Assembly (NCBI GenBank): GCA_048201975.1
Contig: DBFBGQ010000077.1
Location: forward strand, 1-49,781
Source of the DNA: Egerieenecus sp048201975
Lineage (GTDB): Bacteria; Bacillota; Clostridia; Christensenellales; Aristaeellaceae
Direction: 5' to 3'
DNA length: 49,781 bases
The stretch's first letter is position 1, and every line of letters starts with the position of its first letter. The notes under the pieces are model-generated. The model made no database searches. It was not told where the DNA came from and worked only from the letters and a program-made list of their open reading frames with translations. Both the position numbers and the translations under genes were made by a program. Shown piece after piece: positions 15,347 to 22,881 of the stretch.

Positions 15347-16378
15347 TCAGGCGGATACCAGGATGGACTTGTCCGGGGGAATGAACAGGGTCACCCGGTC
15401 GTGGGGGGCCAGGCGTTGGGTCACGTCCGTGTTTACCAGGTACTCGCCCTCCCTGGTCTTTACCAGGTATTGCAGCTGCTTGCCCAGGAAGGTGCACACC
15501 AGCACCTCGCCGGGCAGGCGGTAATCGCCCTGGGTGCCGGCAGCTTCCAGCACGATGTCATCCGGGCGGCAGGCGCACTGCATTTTTTCCTGGGTCACCG
15601 CTTGGCGGAAGGAAGCCCCGGAGGCGGAAACGTACCGGTCCCCCTGCCGGGTCAGGGGAATGAAGTTCTCAAAGCCTACAAAGCGCGCGGTGAATTCGTT
15701 CACCGGCCGGGTATAGATGTTCTCCGGCACGTCCATCTGCTCAATCTTGCCACCGTTCATGATGGCTACCTGGTCGGAGATGGAGAAGCACTCCTCCTGG
15801 TCGTGGGTCACGTATACGGTGGTGATGCCCATTTCCTGCTGCAGGCGGCGGATCTCCACGCGCATCTGCACCCGCAGCTTGGCGTCCAGGTTGGAAAGCG
15901 GCTCGTCCAGCAAAAGCAGCTTGGGCTTGAGGACCAGCGCGCGGGCCAGCGCCACCCGCTGCCGCTGACCGCCGGACATCTCCGCCGGCAGACGCTTTTC
16001 AAAGCCGGTGAGGTTTACCCGCTCCAGCATCGCGGCCACCCGCTGGGTGATTTCCGCCTTGGGCGCCTTCTGCTGGCGCAGGCCGAAAGCCACGTTGTCA
16101 AACACGTTCAGATGGGGGAAGAGGGCGTAGCTCTGGAAAACATAGCCGAAGCCCCGCTTATGGATCGGTACGTGGCTGAAGTCCTGCCCGTTGAACAGGA
16201 AGCGGCCGCTGAGCACGTCGATAAAGCCGGCGATGGTGCGCAGGGTGGTGGTTTTGCCGCAGCCGCTGGGTCCCAACAAAGAAACCAGCTTGCCCTCTGT
16301 AATGTCGATGCAGAAATCCTTCAGGATGACGTTTTTGCCGTAGCCGGCGTAGACGTCCTTCAATTCAATCAGAGCCAT
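15347..16378 (-). CDS. ABC transporter ATP-binding protein (PotA-like)
   Basis: ATPase subunit of 343 residues. Walker A is LGPSGCGKTTTLRTI, the Q loop VFQSYALFPHL, the signature MSGGQRQRVALARAL, Walker B LLLLDEPLSNLDAKLR and the switch histidine in YVTHDQEE. A C-terminal TOBE-type domain follows (about 245-343), as in the PotA/CysA/Fbp group. The ATG at 16378 is preferred because AGGAGG lies six bases upstream; an ATG at 16384 directly abuts that RBS. It lies between the permease and binding-protein genes. Confidence 0.94.
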   Translation of the reverse strand: MALIELKDVYAGYGKNVILKDFCIDITEGKLVSLLGPSGCGKTTTLRTIAGFIDVLSGRFLFNGQDFSHVPIHKRGFGYVFQSYALFPHLNVFDNVAFGLRQQKAPKAEITQRVAAMLERVNLTGFEKRLPAEMSGGQRQRVALARALVLKPKLLLLDEPLSNLDAKLRVQMRVEIRRLQQEMGITTVYVTHDQEECFSISDQVAIMNGGKIEQMDVPENIYTRPVNEFTARFVGFENFIPLTRQGDRYVSASGASFRQAVTQEKMQCACRPDDIVLEAAGTQGDYRLPGEVLVCTFLGKQLQYLVKTREGEYLVNTDVTQRLAPHDRVTLFIPPDKSILVSA

Positions 16379-16389
16379 GAGCATCCTCC

Positions 16390-17172
16390 TTAGTTCGTCT
16401 GCAGCTTTACGCCCAGCAGCTTTTCCGCAAGCACCATGATCGCAATGGTCATCAGCATCAATATCACCGACGCGGCGGCGATGGTGGGATCAATCCGCCC
16501 CTGTACATAGCTCATCATGGCGGTGGGCAGCGTCATGGTGCCAGGGTTGGAGACGAACACGCCGATGCACACGTCGTTGAAGGAATTGATGAACGCCAGG
16601 ATGAATGCGGACATGAGTCCGGAGCGGATGTTCGGGATGACCGAAGCGAAAAAGGCTTTCGGCGCGGAGCAACCCAGGGAACGGGCGGCCTCCTCAATGG
16701 AAAAGTCGAAGTTCGCCAGGGCCGAGGAAGTTACGCGGATGATGTAGGGGATGCCGATGAGCGTGTAGCCCACCAGCAGGCCCGCATAGATGGAGCCGCC
16801 CAGGTTGGGGACGAAGGATTTCAGCAGCGAAAAGCCCAGCACCACCGCGGGAATCAGCGTGGGGGAGATGAAGAAACCGTTGAGCAGCGCCTTGCCCTTG
16901 AACTTGTATTTGTTCATGGCGTAGGCTGCCGGCACGCCCAGCAGCATGGCTACCAGCGTGCCAACCAGCGAAACCATGAAGGAGGTCTGGAAACCGTCCA
17001 GAAAGCTCTTGGAGGTAAAAGCGTTTTCAAACCATTGCAGGGAAAATCCGTTGGGCGGGAAGGACAGCGCGCTGTCGCCATTAAAGGCGGTGCCGATCAT
17101 CACCACCATGGGGCCGATGAGGAACAGGTAGGTCAGCAGCGTCAGCGCCAGCAGGCATTTGCTCTTTCTCAT
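16390..17172 (-). CDS. ABC transporter permease (PotC-like)
   Basis: A 260-residue permease with six predicted membrane segments. The EAA loop for docking the ATPase is recognisable in SIEEAARSLGCSAPKAFFASVIPNIRSG (about residues 165-190). The N-terminal order (short cytoplasmic tail, TM1, then a periplasmic NGDSALSFPPNGFSLQWFE stretch) is characteristic of the PotC/YdcV type. It overlaps the upstream permease gene by four bases and is followed by the ATPase gene after a short gap. Confidence 0.93.
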   Translation of the reverse strand: MRKSKCLLALTLLTYLFLIGPMVVMIGTAFNGDSALSFPPNGFSLQWFENAFTSKSFLDGFQTSFMVSLVGTLVAMLLGVPAAYAMNKYKFKGKALLNGFFISPTLIPAVVLGFSLLKSFVPNLGGSIYAGLLVGYTLIGIPYIIRVTSSALANFDFSIEEAARSLGCSAPKAFFASVIPNIRSGLMSAFILAFINSFNDVCIGVFVSNPGTMTLPTAMMSYVQGRIDPTIAAASVILMLMTIAIMVLAEKLLGVKLQTN

Positions 17173-18017
17173 ACGTGCTCCTTTCGGTTGATGCAGCCCG
17201 CCAGGTTGGTCAGCGCCACATTGACCACAATGGTGATCACGATCATCACGCAGGCCACCATGGCCGCGCTGTTCCAGTCGTTCATGCTGTAGGCGTACTG
17301 GTACAGCAGCGTGGAAAGCACCTTGGTCTTGCTGCCGCCCAGCAGCGACGGGGTGGCGTAGGCCGTGACCGTGCCGGTAAACACCAGCATGCTGCCGGTG
17401 ATCAGCCCAGAAACGCTCAGGGGAAGCACCACCTTCACAAAGGCCTTGACCGGTCCGCAGCCCATGGTGCGGGAGGCGAGAATCAGCTCATCATCGATGG
17501 ACTCCATCACGCCCACCAGGGAGAGCAGCATCAGCGGCATAAACAACTGAATATATCCCACCAGCATGGAAAACTCGGTGTAAAGCATGGTGATGGGCTT
17601 GTCGATGATCCCCAGGCCCACGAGCAGGTTGTTGAACGTACCTTTCTTGCCCAGCAGCACAATCCAGCAAATGGAGCGCACGATGGCCGAGGTGAGCAGG
17701 GGAAAGGTGGCCAGGGAGATCGCCATGCTCTTGCGGCCCGCGGATAGGCGGGAAATATAAAAGGAAACCGGCAGACCCACCACCGCGCACACGAAGGTGG
17801 TGATCAGGGAGAGTTTCATGGTGCGGGCCAGGGAATTGTTGAAAAAGGACATCTGGAAAATTTCCCAATAGCCGCTGAAGGTCAGCTCACCCTCCGCGCC
17901 CACAAAGGTCTGCGCGATGATGGACAGCACCGGGTAGGTGCAGCAGAGGATGATGAACGCGATACCGGGCGCGGACAGGAGCGCAATCGTTCGTCTTTTC
18001 AAAGGATTTCCCACCAT
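17169..18017 (-). CDS. ABC transporter permease (PotB-like)
   Basis: A 282-residue permease with six membrane segments; the first is LLSAPGIAFIILCCTYPVL. The EAA loop (ELILASRTMGCGPVKAFVKVVLPLS) is near residue 185. The start is uncertain. I choose the ATG at 18017 (MVGNPLKRRT), which fits the family's N-terminus and lies downstream of a good promoter, though its RBS is weak. A TTG at 18149 has a strong GGAGGGGG RBS but would add 44 residues of unusual composition and place the promoter inside the gene. This is the first gene of the importer operon. Confidence 0.9.
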   Translation of the reverse strand: MVGNPLKRRTIALLSAPGIAFIILCCTYPVLSIIAQTFVGAEGELTFSGYWEIFQMSFFNNSLARTMKLSLITTFVCAVVGLPVSFYISRLSAGRKSMAISLATFPLLTSAIVRSICWIVLLGKKGTFNNLLVGLGIIDKPITMLYTEFSMLVGYIQLFMPLMLLSLVGVMESIDDELILASRTMGCGPVKAFVKVVLPLSVSGLITGSMLVFTGTVTAYATPSLLGGSKTKVLSTLLYQYAYSMNDWNSAAMVACVMIVITIVVNVALTNLAGCINRKEHV

Positions 18018-18036
18018 TTCATGGAAGTCTGTTGGG

Positions 18037-18073
18037 GAAAATTCGCAAAAGCCAGCAAAAAACACGAATTTTC
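18037..18073 (-). promoter_or_regulatory. Perfect inverted repeat in the leader of the importer operon
   Basis: GAAAATTCG (18037-18045) and CGAATTTTC (18065-18073) form a perfect 9-bp inverted repeat with a 19-base spacer. It begins at about the predicted transcription start, so it could be a repressor site or form a hairpin in the leader RNA. It does not match the purine riboswitch core as far as I can see. Confidence 0.55.
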
Positions 18074-18080
18074 GCCACAT

Positions 18081-18109
18081 ATGATACGGGAAAATCTCCA
18101 TTTCGTCAA
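18081..18109 (-). promoter_or_regulatory. Promoter of the importer/purine-salvage operon
   Basis: On the minus strand TTGACG (18104-18109) and TATCAT (18081-18086) are separated by 17 bases. The segment is distinctly AT-rich compared with its surroundings. Confidence 0.65.
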
Positions 18110-18257
18110 GGCCTATTTCGCATGGGAAAAGGCTGCTTTTTTTGTGCAAGCGTCACCCCCTCCACCTTTCCCGATACGCCCGGGTCGTTTGCGACGCCCA
18201 ACCCGCAAAAAACCAGAAAAAGCACGAAATACCATGGCATTCGCCCGGCTTCGACAC

Positions 18258-18285
18258 TTGACACCGCAAGGATGGAAGGTATAAT
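18258..18285 (+). promoter_or_regulatory. Promoter of ilvE
   Basis: A perfect TTGACA (18258-18263) and a perfect TATAAT (18280-18285) are separated by 16 bases. The start codon of ilvE is 60 bases downstream of the -10. No T-box or leader-peptide attenuator is visible in that short leader. Confidence 0.85.
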
Positions 18286-18344
18286 AGTACCTGTCACAAA
18301 AGAAATCGCATTCCGGCAGAATGGAAGCATGGGAGGAATCGACA

Positions 18345-19412
18345 ATGCAGGATATTCAGGTAACGTTGGCCCAGACCCTGAAGGCCAAGCCCCAGGACGA
18401 GAGCAAGCTGGGCTTCGGGAAAATCTTCACGGATCATATGTTCCTGATGAATTATGAGCAGGGCAAGGGCTGGATCAATCCCCGCGTCGTGCCCTATGGA
18501 GACTTCTCCATCGACCCTGCGGCCATGGTGCTTCATTATGGTCAGGCCATTTTTGAAGGGACGAAGTGCTATCGCCGGGCGGACGGCGGCTTGCAGCTTT
18601 TCCGGCCCATGGAGAACTTTAAGCGCATGTCCCGCAGCGCCGAGCGGCTGTGCATGCCCCGGCTGGACGAGGAGATGGCCTTCGCCGGGCTGCAAAAGCT
18701 GCTGGAGATCGAGGGCGCGTGGGTGCCTCATCAGGAGGGCACCAGCCTGTATATCCGCCCCACCATGATCGCTCTGGACGCGCAGCTGGGGGTGCATGCG
18801 GCGCATACCTACCTGTTCTATATCATCCTTTCGCCGGTGGGGGCATATTACGCCGAAGGGCTCAAGCCCGTGGGCATCTATGTGGAGGATGAGTACGTCC
18901 GCGCGGTGCGCGGCGGCGTGGGCTTCACCAAGTGCGCCGGCAACTATGCGGCCAGCATTCTGGCGGGAGAAATCGCCGCCCAGAAGGGATACGCCCAGGT
19001 GCTGTGGCTGGACGGCGTGGAGCAGCGGTACGTGGAAGAGGTCGGCTCCATGAATATGATGTTCGCCTATGGCGACAGGATCGTCACCCCGGCGCTCAAC
19101 GGCAGCATTCTGCCGGGCATCACCCGCAACAGCGTGCTGACCCTGGCAGGGCAGCTGGGCTATCAGGTGGAGGAAAAGCGCCTGGACATCGCAGAGATTT
19201 TTGCCGACATCAAGAGCGGCAAGCTCACCGAGGCCTTTGGCACGGGCACGGCGGCGGTGATTTCGCCGGTGGGCGAACTGTGCTGGAAGGGCGAGAAGCT
19301 TACCGTGGGCGACGGCCAGATCGGCCGGGTGTCCCAGCGGCTTTACGATACCCTCACGGGGATCCAATACGGCAAGCTGCCCGATGAGAACCACTGGATT
19401 GTGAAAATTTGA
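18345..19412 (+). CDS. ilvE: Branched-chain amino acid aminotransferase
   Basis: PLP-dependent class IV aminotransferase that interconverts leucine, isoleucine and valine with their 2-oxo acids, using glutamate/2-oxoglutarate. The 355-residue protein has the family's substrate segment LHYGQAIFEGTKCYR, the PLP lysine K196 in GVGFTKCAGNYAAS, and the cofactor-binding EEVGSMNMMF and LPGITRNSVL motifs. This is the longer class (about 350 residues). The ATG at 18345 has GGGAGGA at good spacing. A short hairpin (19418-19442) without T-tract lies after the stop, so the next gene may be co-transcribed. Confidence 0.95.
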   Translation: MQDIQVTLAQTLKAKPQDESKLGFGKIFTDHMFLMNYEQGKGWINPRVVPYGDFSIDPAAMVLHYGQAIFEGTKCYRRADGGLQLFRPMENFKRMSRSAERLCMPRLDEEMAFAGLQKLLEIEGAWVPHQEGTSLYIRPTMIALDAQLGVHAAHTYLFYIILSPVGAYYAEGLKPVGIYVEDEYVRAVRGGVGFTKCAGNYAASILAGEIAAQKGYAQVLWLDGVEQRYVEEVGSMNMMFAYGDRIVTPALNGSILPGITRNSVLTLAGQLGYQVEEKRLDIAEIFADIKSGKLTEAFGTGTAAVISPVGELCWKGEKLTVGDGQIGRVSQRLYDTLTGIQYGKLPDENHWIVKI

Positions 19413-19456
19413 AACTACGCCTCCGCTTGAATATGCGAGGCGGGCGGGGAGGCTTC

Positions 19457-20494
19457 ATGCAACGGGAAAGCAATGTACAAACGCTGAATTGGGCGGATAA
19501 AACCATGAGCGTGCTACGCCTGCAGCAGCTGGAGGCATGCGAAAAAAGATTATCGGCCAATCTGAGCTTCGGATTGTTTTCCGGCTGTGACGACGCGCAT
19601 GTGGAGGAGCTCTGGGCCGCTTCCTACGAGGCGGGGGAACAGGGAGACGCCTATGCGCTGCATACGGTTGCCGGCCTGCAGGGCCGCGTGCTGGCGCAGC
19701 TTCCCAGGGAGGCTGCGCTGCTTTCGGTGCAGGAGCACATGCTGGTGGAGCGGATGCTGCTCTTTGACGGCGAGGCGGAGCTGATGGATGTGGAGGAGGC
19801 CGCGGCGGCGGAATCGCTGCTGGCGCGCATGTGGTGTTTCCTGCGTCAGGAAGAGGACCGCTTTATCCTCTGCCTGCCTCAGGCGCTGCACGGGCCTCTG
19901 CGTCAGGCCCTGGAGGATCCCGAACACGAGCGGATCCGGCAGCTGGTTTTCCGCTTTGACGTCACCATACGCGGGCTGCTCTATATCGGCGGCTTCCTGC
20001 ACTATGGCCAGCCCCTGCAGCATCTGCTTTCGGACGTGCTGGAGGGAAACGCCGCGGATACCCATTTGGCCATGCGCTTTCTGCGCGCGTCTTACGACTA
20101 CTTCTATGACGAGCAGGGGGCCATGGTGCTGCTTCATCCGGGCCTGGCGGAGCCGGAACGGCTGATCCGCGAGGTGCGGCACAAGGAGCTGACCTTCGAA
20201 ATGAACGAAACCATCCTCATCGGCGCAATCAACGGCGCCTTCCCCGAGGAGATTCCGCTGACGCAAATGATGCAGGGGCTGCTCCGGGGCGCGGTGCGGC
20301 CCGAGATCACCCTGGAGGAAGCCGTGGAGGATCTGCGCATGTTGGCCAAGCAGGGGGTATCCCTGGAGGAGATGAACGAGGTGCTGTCCTCCCTGCTGCT
20401 GGTCTGGCCCACGCCCGCTATGCTGGAGGGCGTGCGCATGATCTATCAGCAGACGCCCCGCTGGGCGCTGATGAAATCGGCGGTGATGCACTGA
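19457..20494 (+). CDS. Unrecognised 345-residue cytoplasmic protein
   Basis: I do not recognise this family. The protein has no signal peptide or membrane segment and is predicted mostly alpha-helical, acidic and leucine-rich. Two cysteines (about residues 31 and 48) occur in the N-terminal part, and two W/Y-rich patches (ASYDYFYDEQG; LLLVWPTPAMLEGVRMIYQQTP) are in the middle and C-terminus. The ATG at 19457 is supported by GGGGAGG five to six bases upstream. The stop overlaps the pseudouridine synthase start (TGATG), so the two are translationally coupled and may work in the same process, perhaps rRNA maturation; that is inference from position only. Confidence 0.75.
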   Translation: MQRESNVQTLNWADKTMSVLRLQQLEACEKRLSANLSFGLFSGCDDAHVEELWAASYEAGEQGDAYALHTVAGLQGRVLAQLPREAALLSVQEHMLVERMLLFDGEAELMDVEEAAAAESLLARMWCFLRQEEDRFILCLPQALHGPLRQALEDPEHERIRQLVFRFDVTIRGLLYIGGFLHYGQPLQHLLSDVLEGNAADTHLAMRFLRASYDYFYDEQGAMVLLHPGLAEPERLIREVRHKELTFEMNETILIGAINGAFPEEIPLTQMMQGLLRGAVRPEITLEEAVEDLRMLAKQGVSLEEMNEVLSSLLLVWPTPAMLEGVRMIYQQTPRWALMKSAVMH

Positions 20495-21357
20495 TGGCCT
20501 GCTATCAGACACATATGGACCCGGCGCTTCAAGGGCAGCGGTTGGATGCCGCCCTGCGCCGCACTTTCCCGGAGCTCCCGTCCTGGGCGCTTCGGGATGC
20601 TTTTTCCCGTCGGGATGTGAAACTGGACGGCCGCCGGGTTCGCCCCGACCTACGGGTGCAGGGCGGCGAGCTGGTGCAGGTCTACGTTATGGAGCAGGAG
20701 CCCTCCCTGGACGTGGTGTATGAGGATGCCGGGCTGCTGCTGATCAACAAACGGCCGGGCATCTCCGTGACCCAGGATCCGGGCGGCGGCGCTACCCTAA
20801 CGGACCTGGCGGCACGCCACGTCCGCCTGCATGGCGAAAAGGCGGTCCCGCAGCCTGTGCACCGCCTGGACAACCAGACCAGCGGACTGGTGCTCTTCGC
20901 CAAATCCCCTGGGATGCAGCTCATTCTGGAGGACGCCTTTCGCCAGCGCCTGCCGGAAAAGGAATACACCTGCCTGGTTCGGGGTATCCCAAAACCGGCG
21001 CAAGCGCTTTGCAGGGCGTATCTGCGCAAGGATGCGGCGGCGGCGCGGGTGACCATCCTGGATCATGACGCGCCCGGCTGCAAGCCCATCGCCACCGCCT
21101 ATGAGACACTGGAGGCGGGGCCGGTGAGCCGGCTGCGGGTGGAGCTGATCACCGGGCGAACCCATCAAATACGCGCCCATTTGGCCGCGCTGGGGCACCC
21201 GCTGTTGGGGGACGACGTGTACGGGGACCGGGCGTTTAACCGGGCAAACAAGGCGCGGCGGCTGATGCTCTGCGCCACCCGGCTGACATTGCGCACCAGC
21301 GGGCGGCTGCCGGAGGGCGTGGAAGGCAGAACCTTCACCGTGCCCTGTCCCTTCTGA
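20494..21357 (+). CDS. RluA-family RNA pseudouridine synthase
   Basis: Isomerises uridines in rRNA or tRNA to pseudouridine. The 287-residue protein has an N-terminal S4-like RNA-binding region (about 12-65) and a catalytic domain with HRLDNQTSGLVLFAKS, in which D126 is the catalytic aspartate. RVELITGRTHQIRAHLAALGHPLLGD near residue 210-235 is the second family signature. The target base (RluD, RluC or RluA type) cannot be fixed. It starts within the stop codon of the preceding unknown gene. Confidence 0.93.
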   Translation: MACYQTHMDPALQGQRLDAALRRTFPELPSWALRDAFSRRDVKLDGRRVRPDLRVQGGELVQVYVMEQEPSLDVVYEDAGLLLINKRPGISVTQDPGGGATLTDLAARHVRLHGEKAVPQPVHRLDNQTSGLVLFAKSPGMQLILEDAFRQRLPEKEYTCLVRGIPKPAQALCRAYLRKDAAAARVTILDHDAPGCKPIATAYETLEAGPVSRLRVELITGRTHQIRAHLAALGHPLLGDDVYGDRAFNRANKARRLMLCATRLTLRTSGRLPEGVEGRTFTVPCPF

Positions 21358-21381
21358 AGCACAGGAAGCGAGGAAACACAG

Positions 21382-22239
21382 ATGATTCGGCTGATCGCCA
21401 CGGATATGGACGGAACGCTGCTGATCCACGGCTGCCGGGGAATTCCATCCCGGAACCTGCAGGCATTGAAGCGCGCCGCGGAGCGAGGGGTGCGCGTGGC
21501 GCTCTGCAGCGGCCGCATGCCGGAGGACATGAGCTATTTTGCCTCCGACGCGGGGTTGGACGCGCATATCCTGGCGCTGAACGGCAGCTATTGCCTGGAT
21601 GCGCCCCATGGTCCGTGCGTGAAGGATCAGACCATGTCCCCGGAGGACGTCCGGACGCTGCTTCATCTCCTGGATGGATATCCGCGGCTGCATTATGAGC
21701 TCTTCGGCGGAGATACTGTGGTGGTGAACAGGCTTCCCAGCGCCGACTGGGAGATCAACGTGGGCACCAACCTGCGCCGTCCGGGAGGAAAAACGCGGAT
21801 CGGCCTGAGCCTGGACCAGGGGCTGGATCAGCTGCTGGTCCGAGGCGTCAACAAGCTGGTGGCGGTGGACGAAGCCATGTCCGGGGCCTTGGAGCGCATC
21901 CGGTCGCAGATCGCCCGGGAAATCCCCGGCCTGGAGGTGAGCAGCAGCTGGTGCAACAACCTCGAGATCATGCCCCGAGGGGTGAACAAGGGCGCGGCGG
22001 TGACGGTGCTGGCCCAGCGGCTTGGTATCCCCTTGGCGCAGGTGATGCCGCTGGGGGACAATGAGAACGATGTTTCCATGTTGGCCTGCGCGGGCGCTGG
22101 CGTGGCCGTGGCCAACGGAACTCCCGGCGCGCTGGCCGCCGCCCGGTACCGCACGGCGGCCAACGACGCCTTTGGGGTGGCGGCGGCCATTGAGCGCCTG
22201 GTGCTGGCGGAGGAAGGGGGCAGGGTATGCAAAAGCTGA
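21382..22239 (+). CDS. Cof-type HAD-IIB phosphatase
   Basis: A 285-residue HAD hydrolase with motif I LIATDMDGTLL, motif II ALCSGR, and motif IV PLGDNENDVSMLACAG preceded by the conserved lysine in GVNKGAAVTVL. The large C2B cap (about 85-195) is of the Cof type. Such enzymes dephosphorylate sugar phosphates, FMN or pyridoxal phosphate with low specificity. It overlaps the acyltransferase gene by 13 bases, pointing to co-expression. Confidence 0.92.
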   Translation: MIRLIATDMDGTLLIHGCRGIPSRNLQALKRAAERGVRVALCSGRMPEDMSYFASDAGLDAHILALNGSYCLDAPHGPCVKDQTMSPEDVRTLLHLLDGYPRLHYELFGGDTVVVNRLPSADWEINVGTNLRRPGGKTRIGLSLDQGLDQLLVRGVNKLVAVDEAMSGALERIRSQIAREIPGLEVSSSWCNNLEIMPRGVNKGAAVTVLAQRLGIPLAQVMPLGDNENDVSMLACAGAGVAVANGTPGALAAARYRTAANDAFGVAAAIERLVLAEEGGRVCKS

Positions 22240-22874
22240 AACGGCTGTGGAACAGCGCGATCAACCATATCATCCGATGGGGATTGATGGGGCTGATCCG
22301 CCTGGCCTTCCGCCCCAGAATTGATTTTGTCAGCGAAAAGGCGCGCCGGGAAGCTCTCGGCGCGCCCACAATCTTGGTGAGCAACCATGTGCGGGGTATG
22401 GATGGCGCGGTGCTGTGCACGCTTTTTCCCGGAAAGATCATCCACGGGGTCAGCGCCCGGGAATTTATGGAAAAGCCCGCCCTGGGATGGCTGCTGCGGC
22501 GTCTGGGTTGCATCTCCGTGGACAGGGATCATGTGACACTGGATTGGCTGCGGCAGTGCCGGCGCATTCTGGTGAAGGATGGGGAGCATGTCTACATGTG
22601 CCCTGAGGGCAAGTGCAACTTTCGCAAGGAGATGCAGCCCTTCAAGCCCGGCGCGGTGACGCTGGCGTACATGGCCCGCGCGCCGCTGCTGCCAGTGTAC
22701 CACAATGGAGAGTACCACTATTTTCTGGGGAAGCGGTTTCGCTGCCTGGTGGGGGAGCCCTTTTTCCTGGATACCCAGGGGGGCGCGCTGGACGCGGAGG
22801 GCATCGCCCGGGAAACCAAGCGGCTGGAGCGGGAGATGCTCCGCCTGCGGGACCTATTGGAGGGCGGGCGTTGA
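22227..22874 (+). CDS. 1-acyl-glycerol-3-phosphate acyltransferase (PlsC family)
   Basis: Transfers an acyl group to lysophosphatidic acid or a related acceptor at the membrane. The catalytic HX4D motif is H54-D59 in SNHVRGMDG, and the acceptor-binding EG motif is in MCPEGKCNF. At 215 residues it is close to the compact bacterial PlsC length. A single amphipathic or membrane segment lies near residues 13-30. Another LPLAT-type acyltransferase is possible. It is the last gene of the plus-strand group and meets the convergent secreted-protein gene seven bases later. Confidence 0.88.
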   Translation: MQKLKRLWNSAINHIIRWGLMGLIRLAFRPRIDFVSEKARREALGAPTILVSNHVRGMDGAVLCTLFPGKIIHGVSAREFMEKPALGWLLRRLGCISVDRDHVTLDWLRQCRRILVKDGEHVYMCPEGKCNFRKEMQPFKPGAVTLAYMARAPLLPVYHNGEYHYFLGKRFRCLVGEPFFLDTQGGALDAEGIARETKRLEREMLRLRDLLEGGR

Positions 22875-22881
22875 AAGGTCC

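Noticed and set aside
18017..18340. A purine riboswitch in the leader of the importer/adenine deaminase operon
   Set aside because: I looked for the conserved purine-aptamer loop and junction sequences on the minus strand and did not find them; only a simple inverted repeat is evident.
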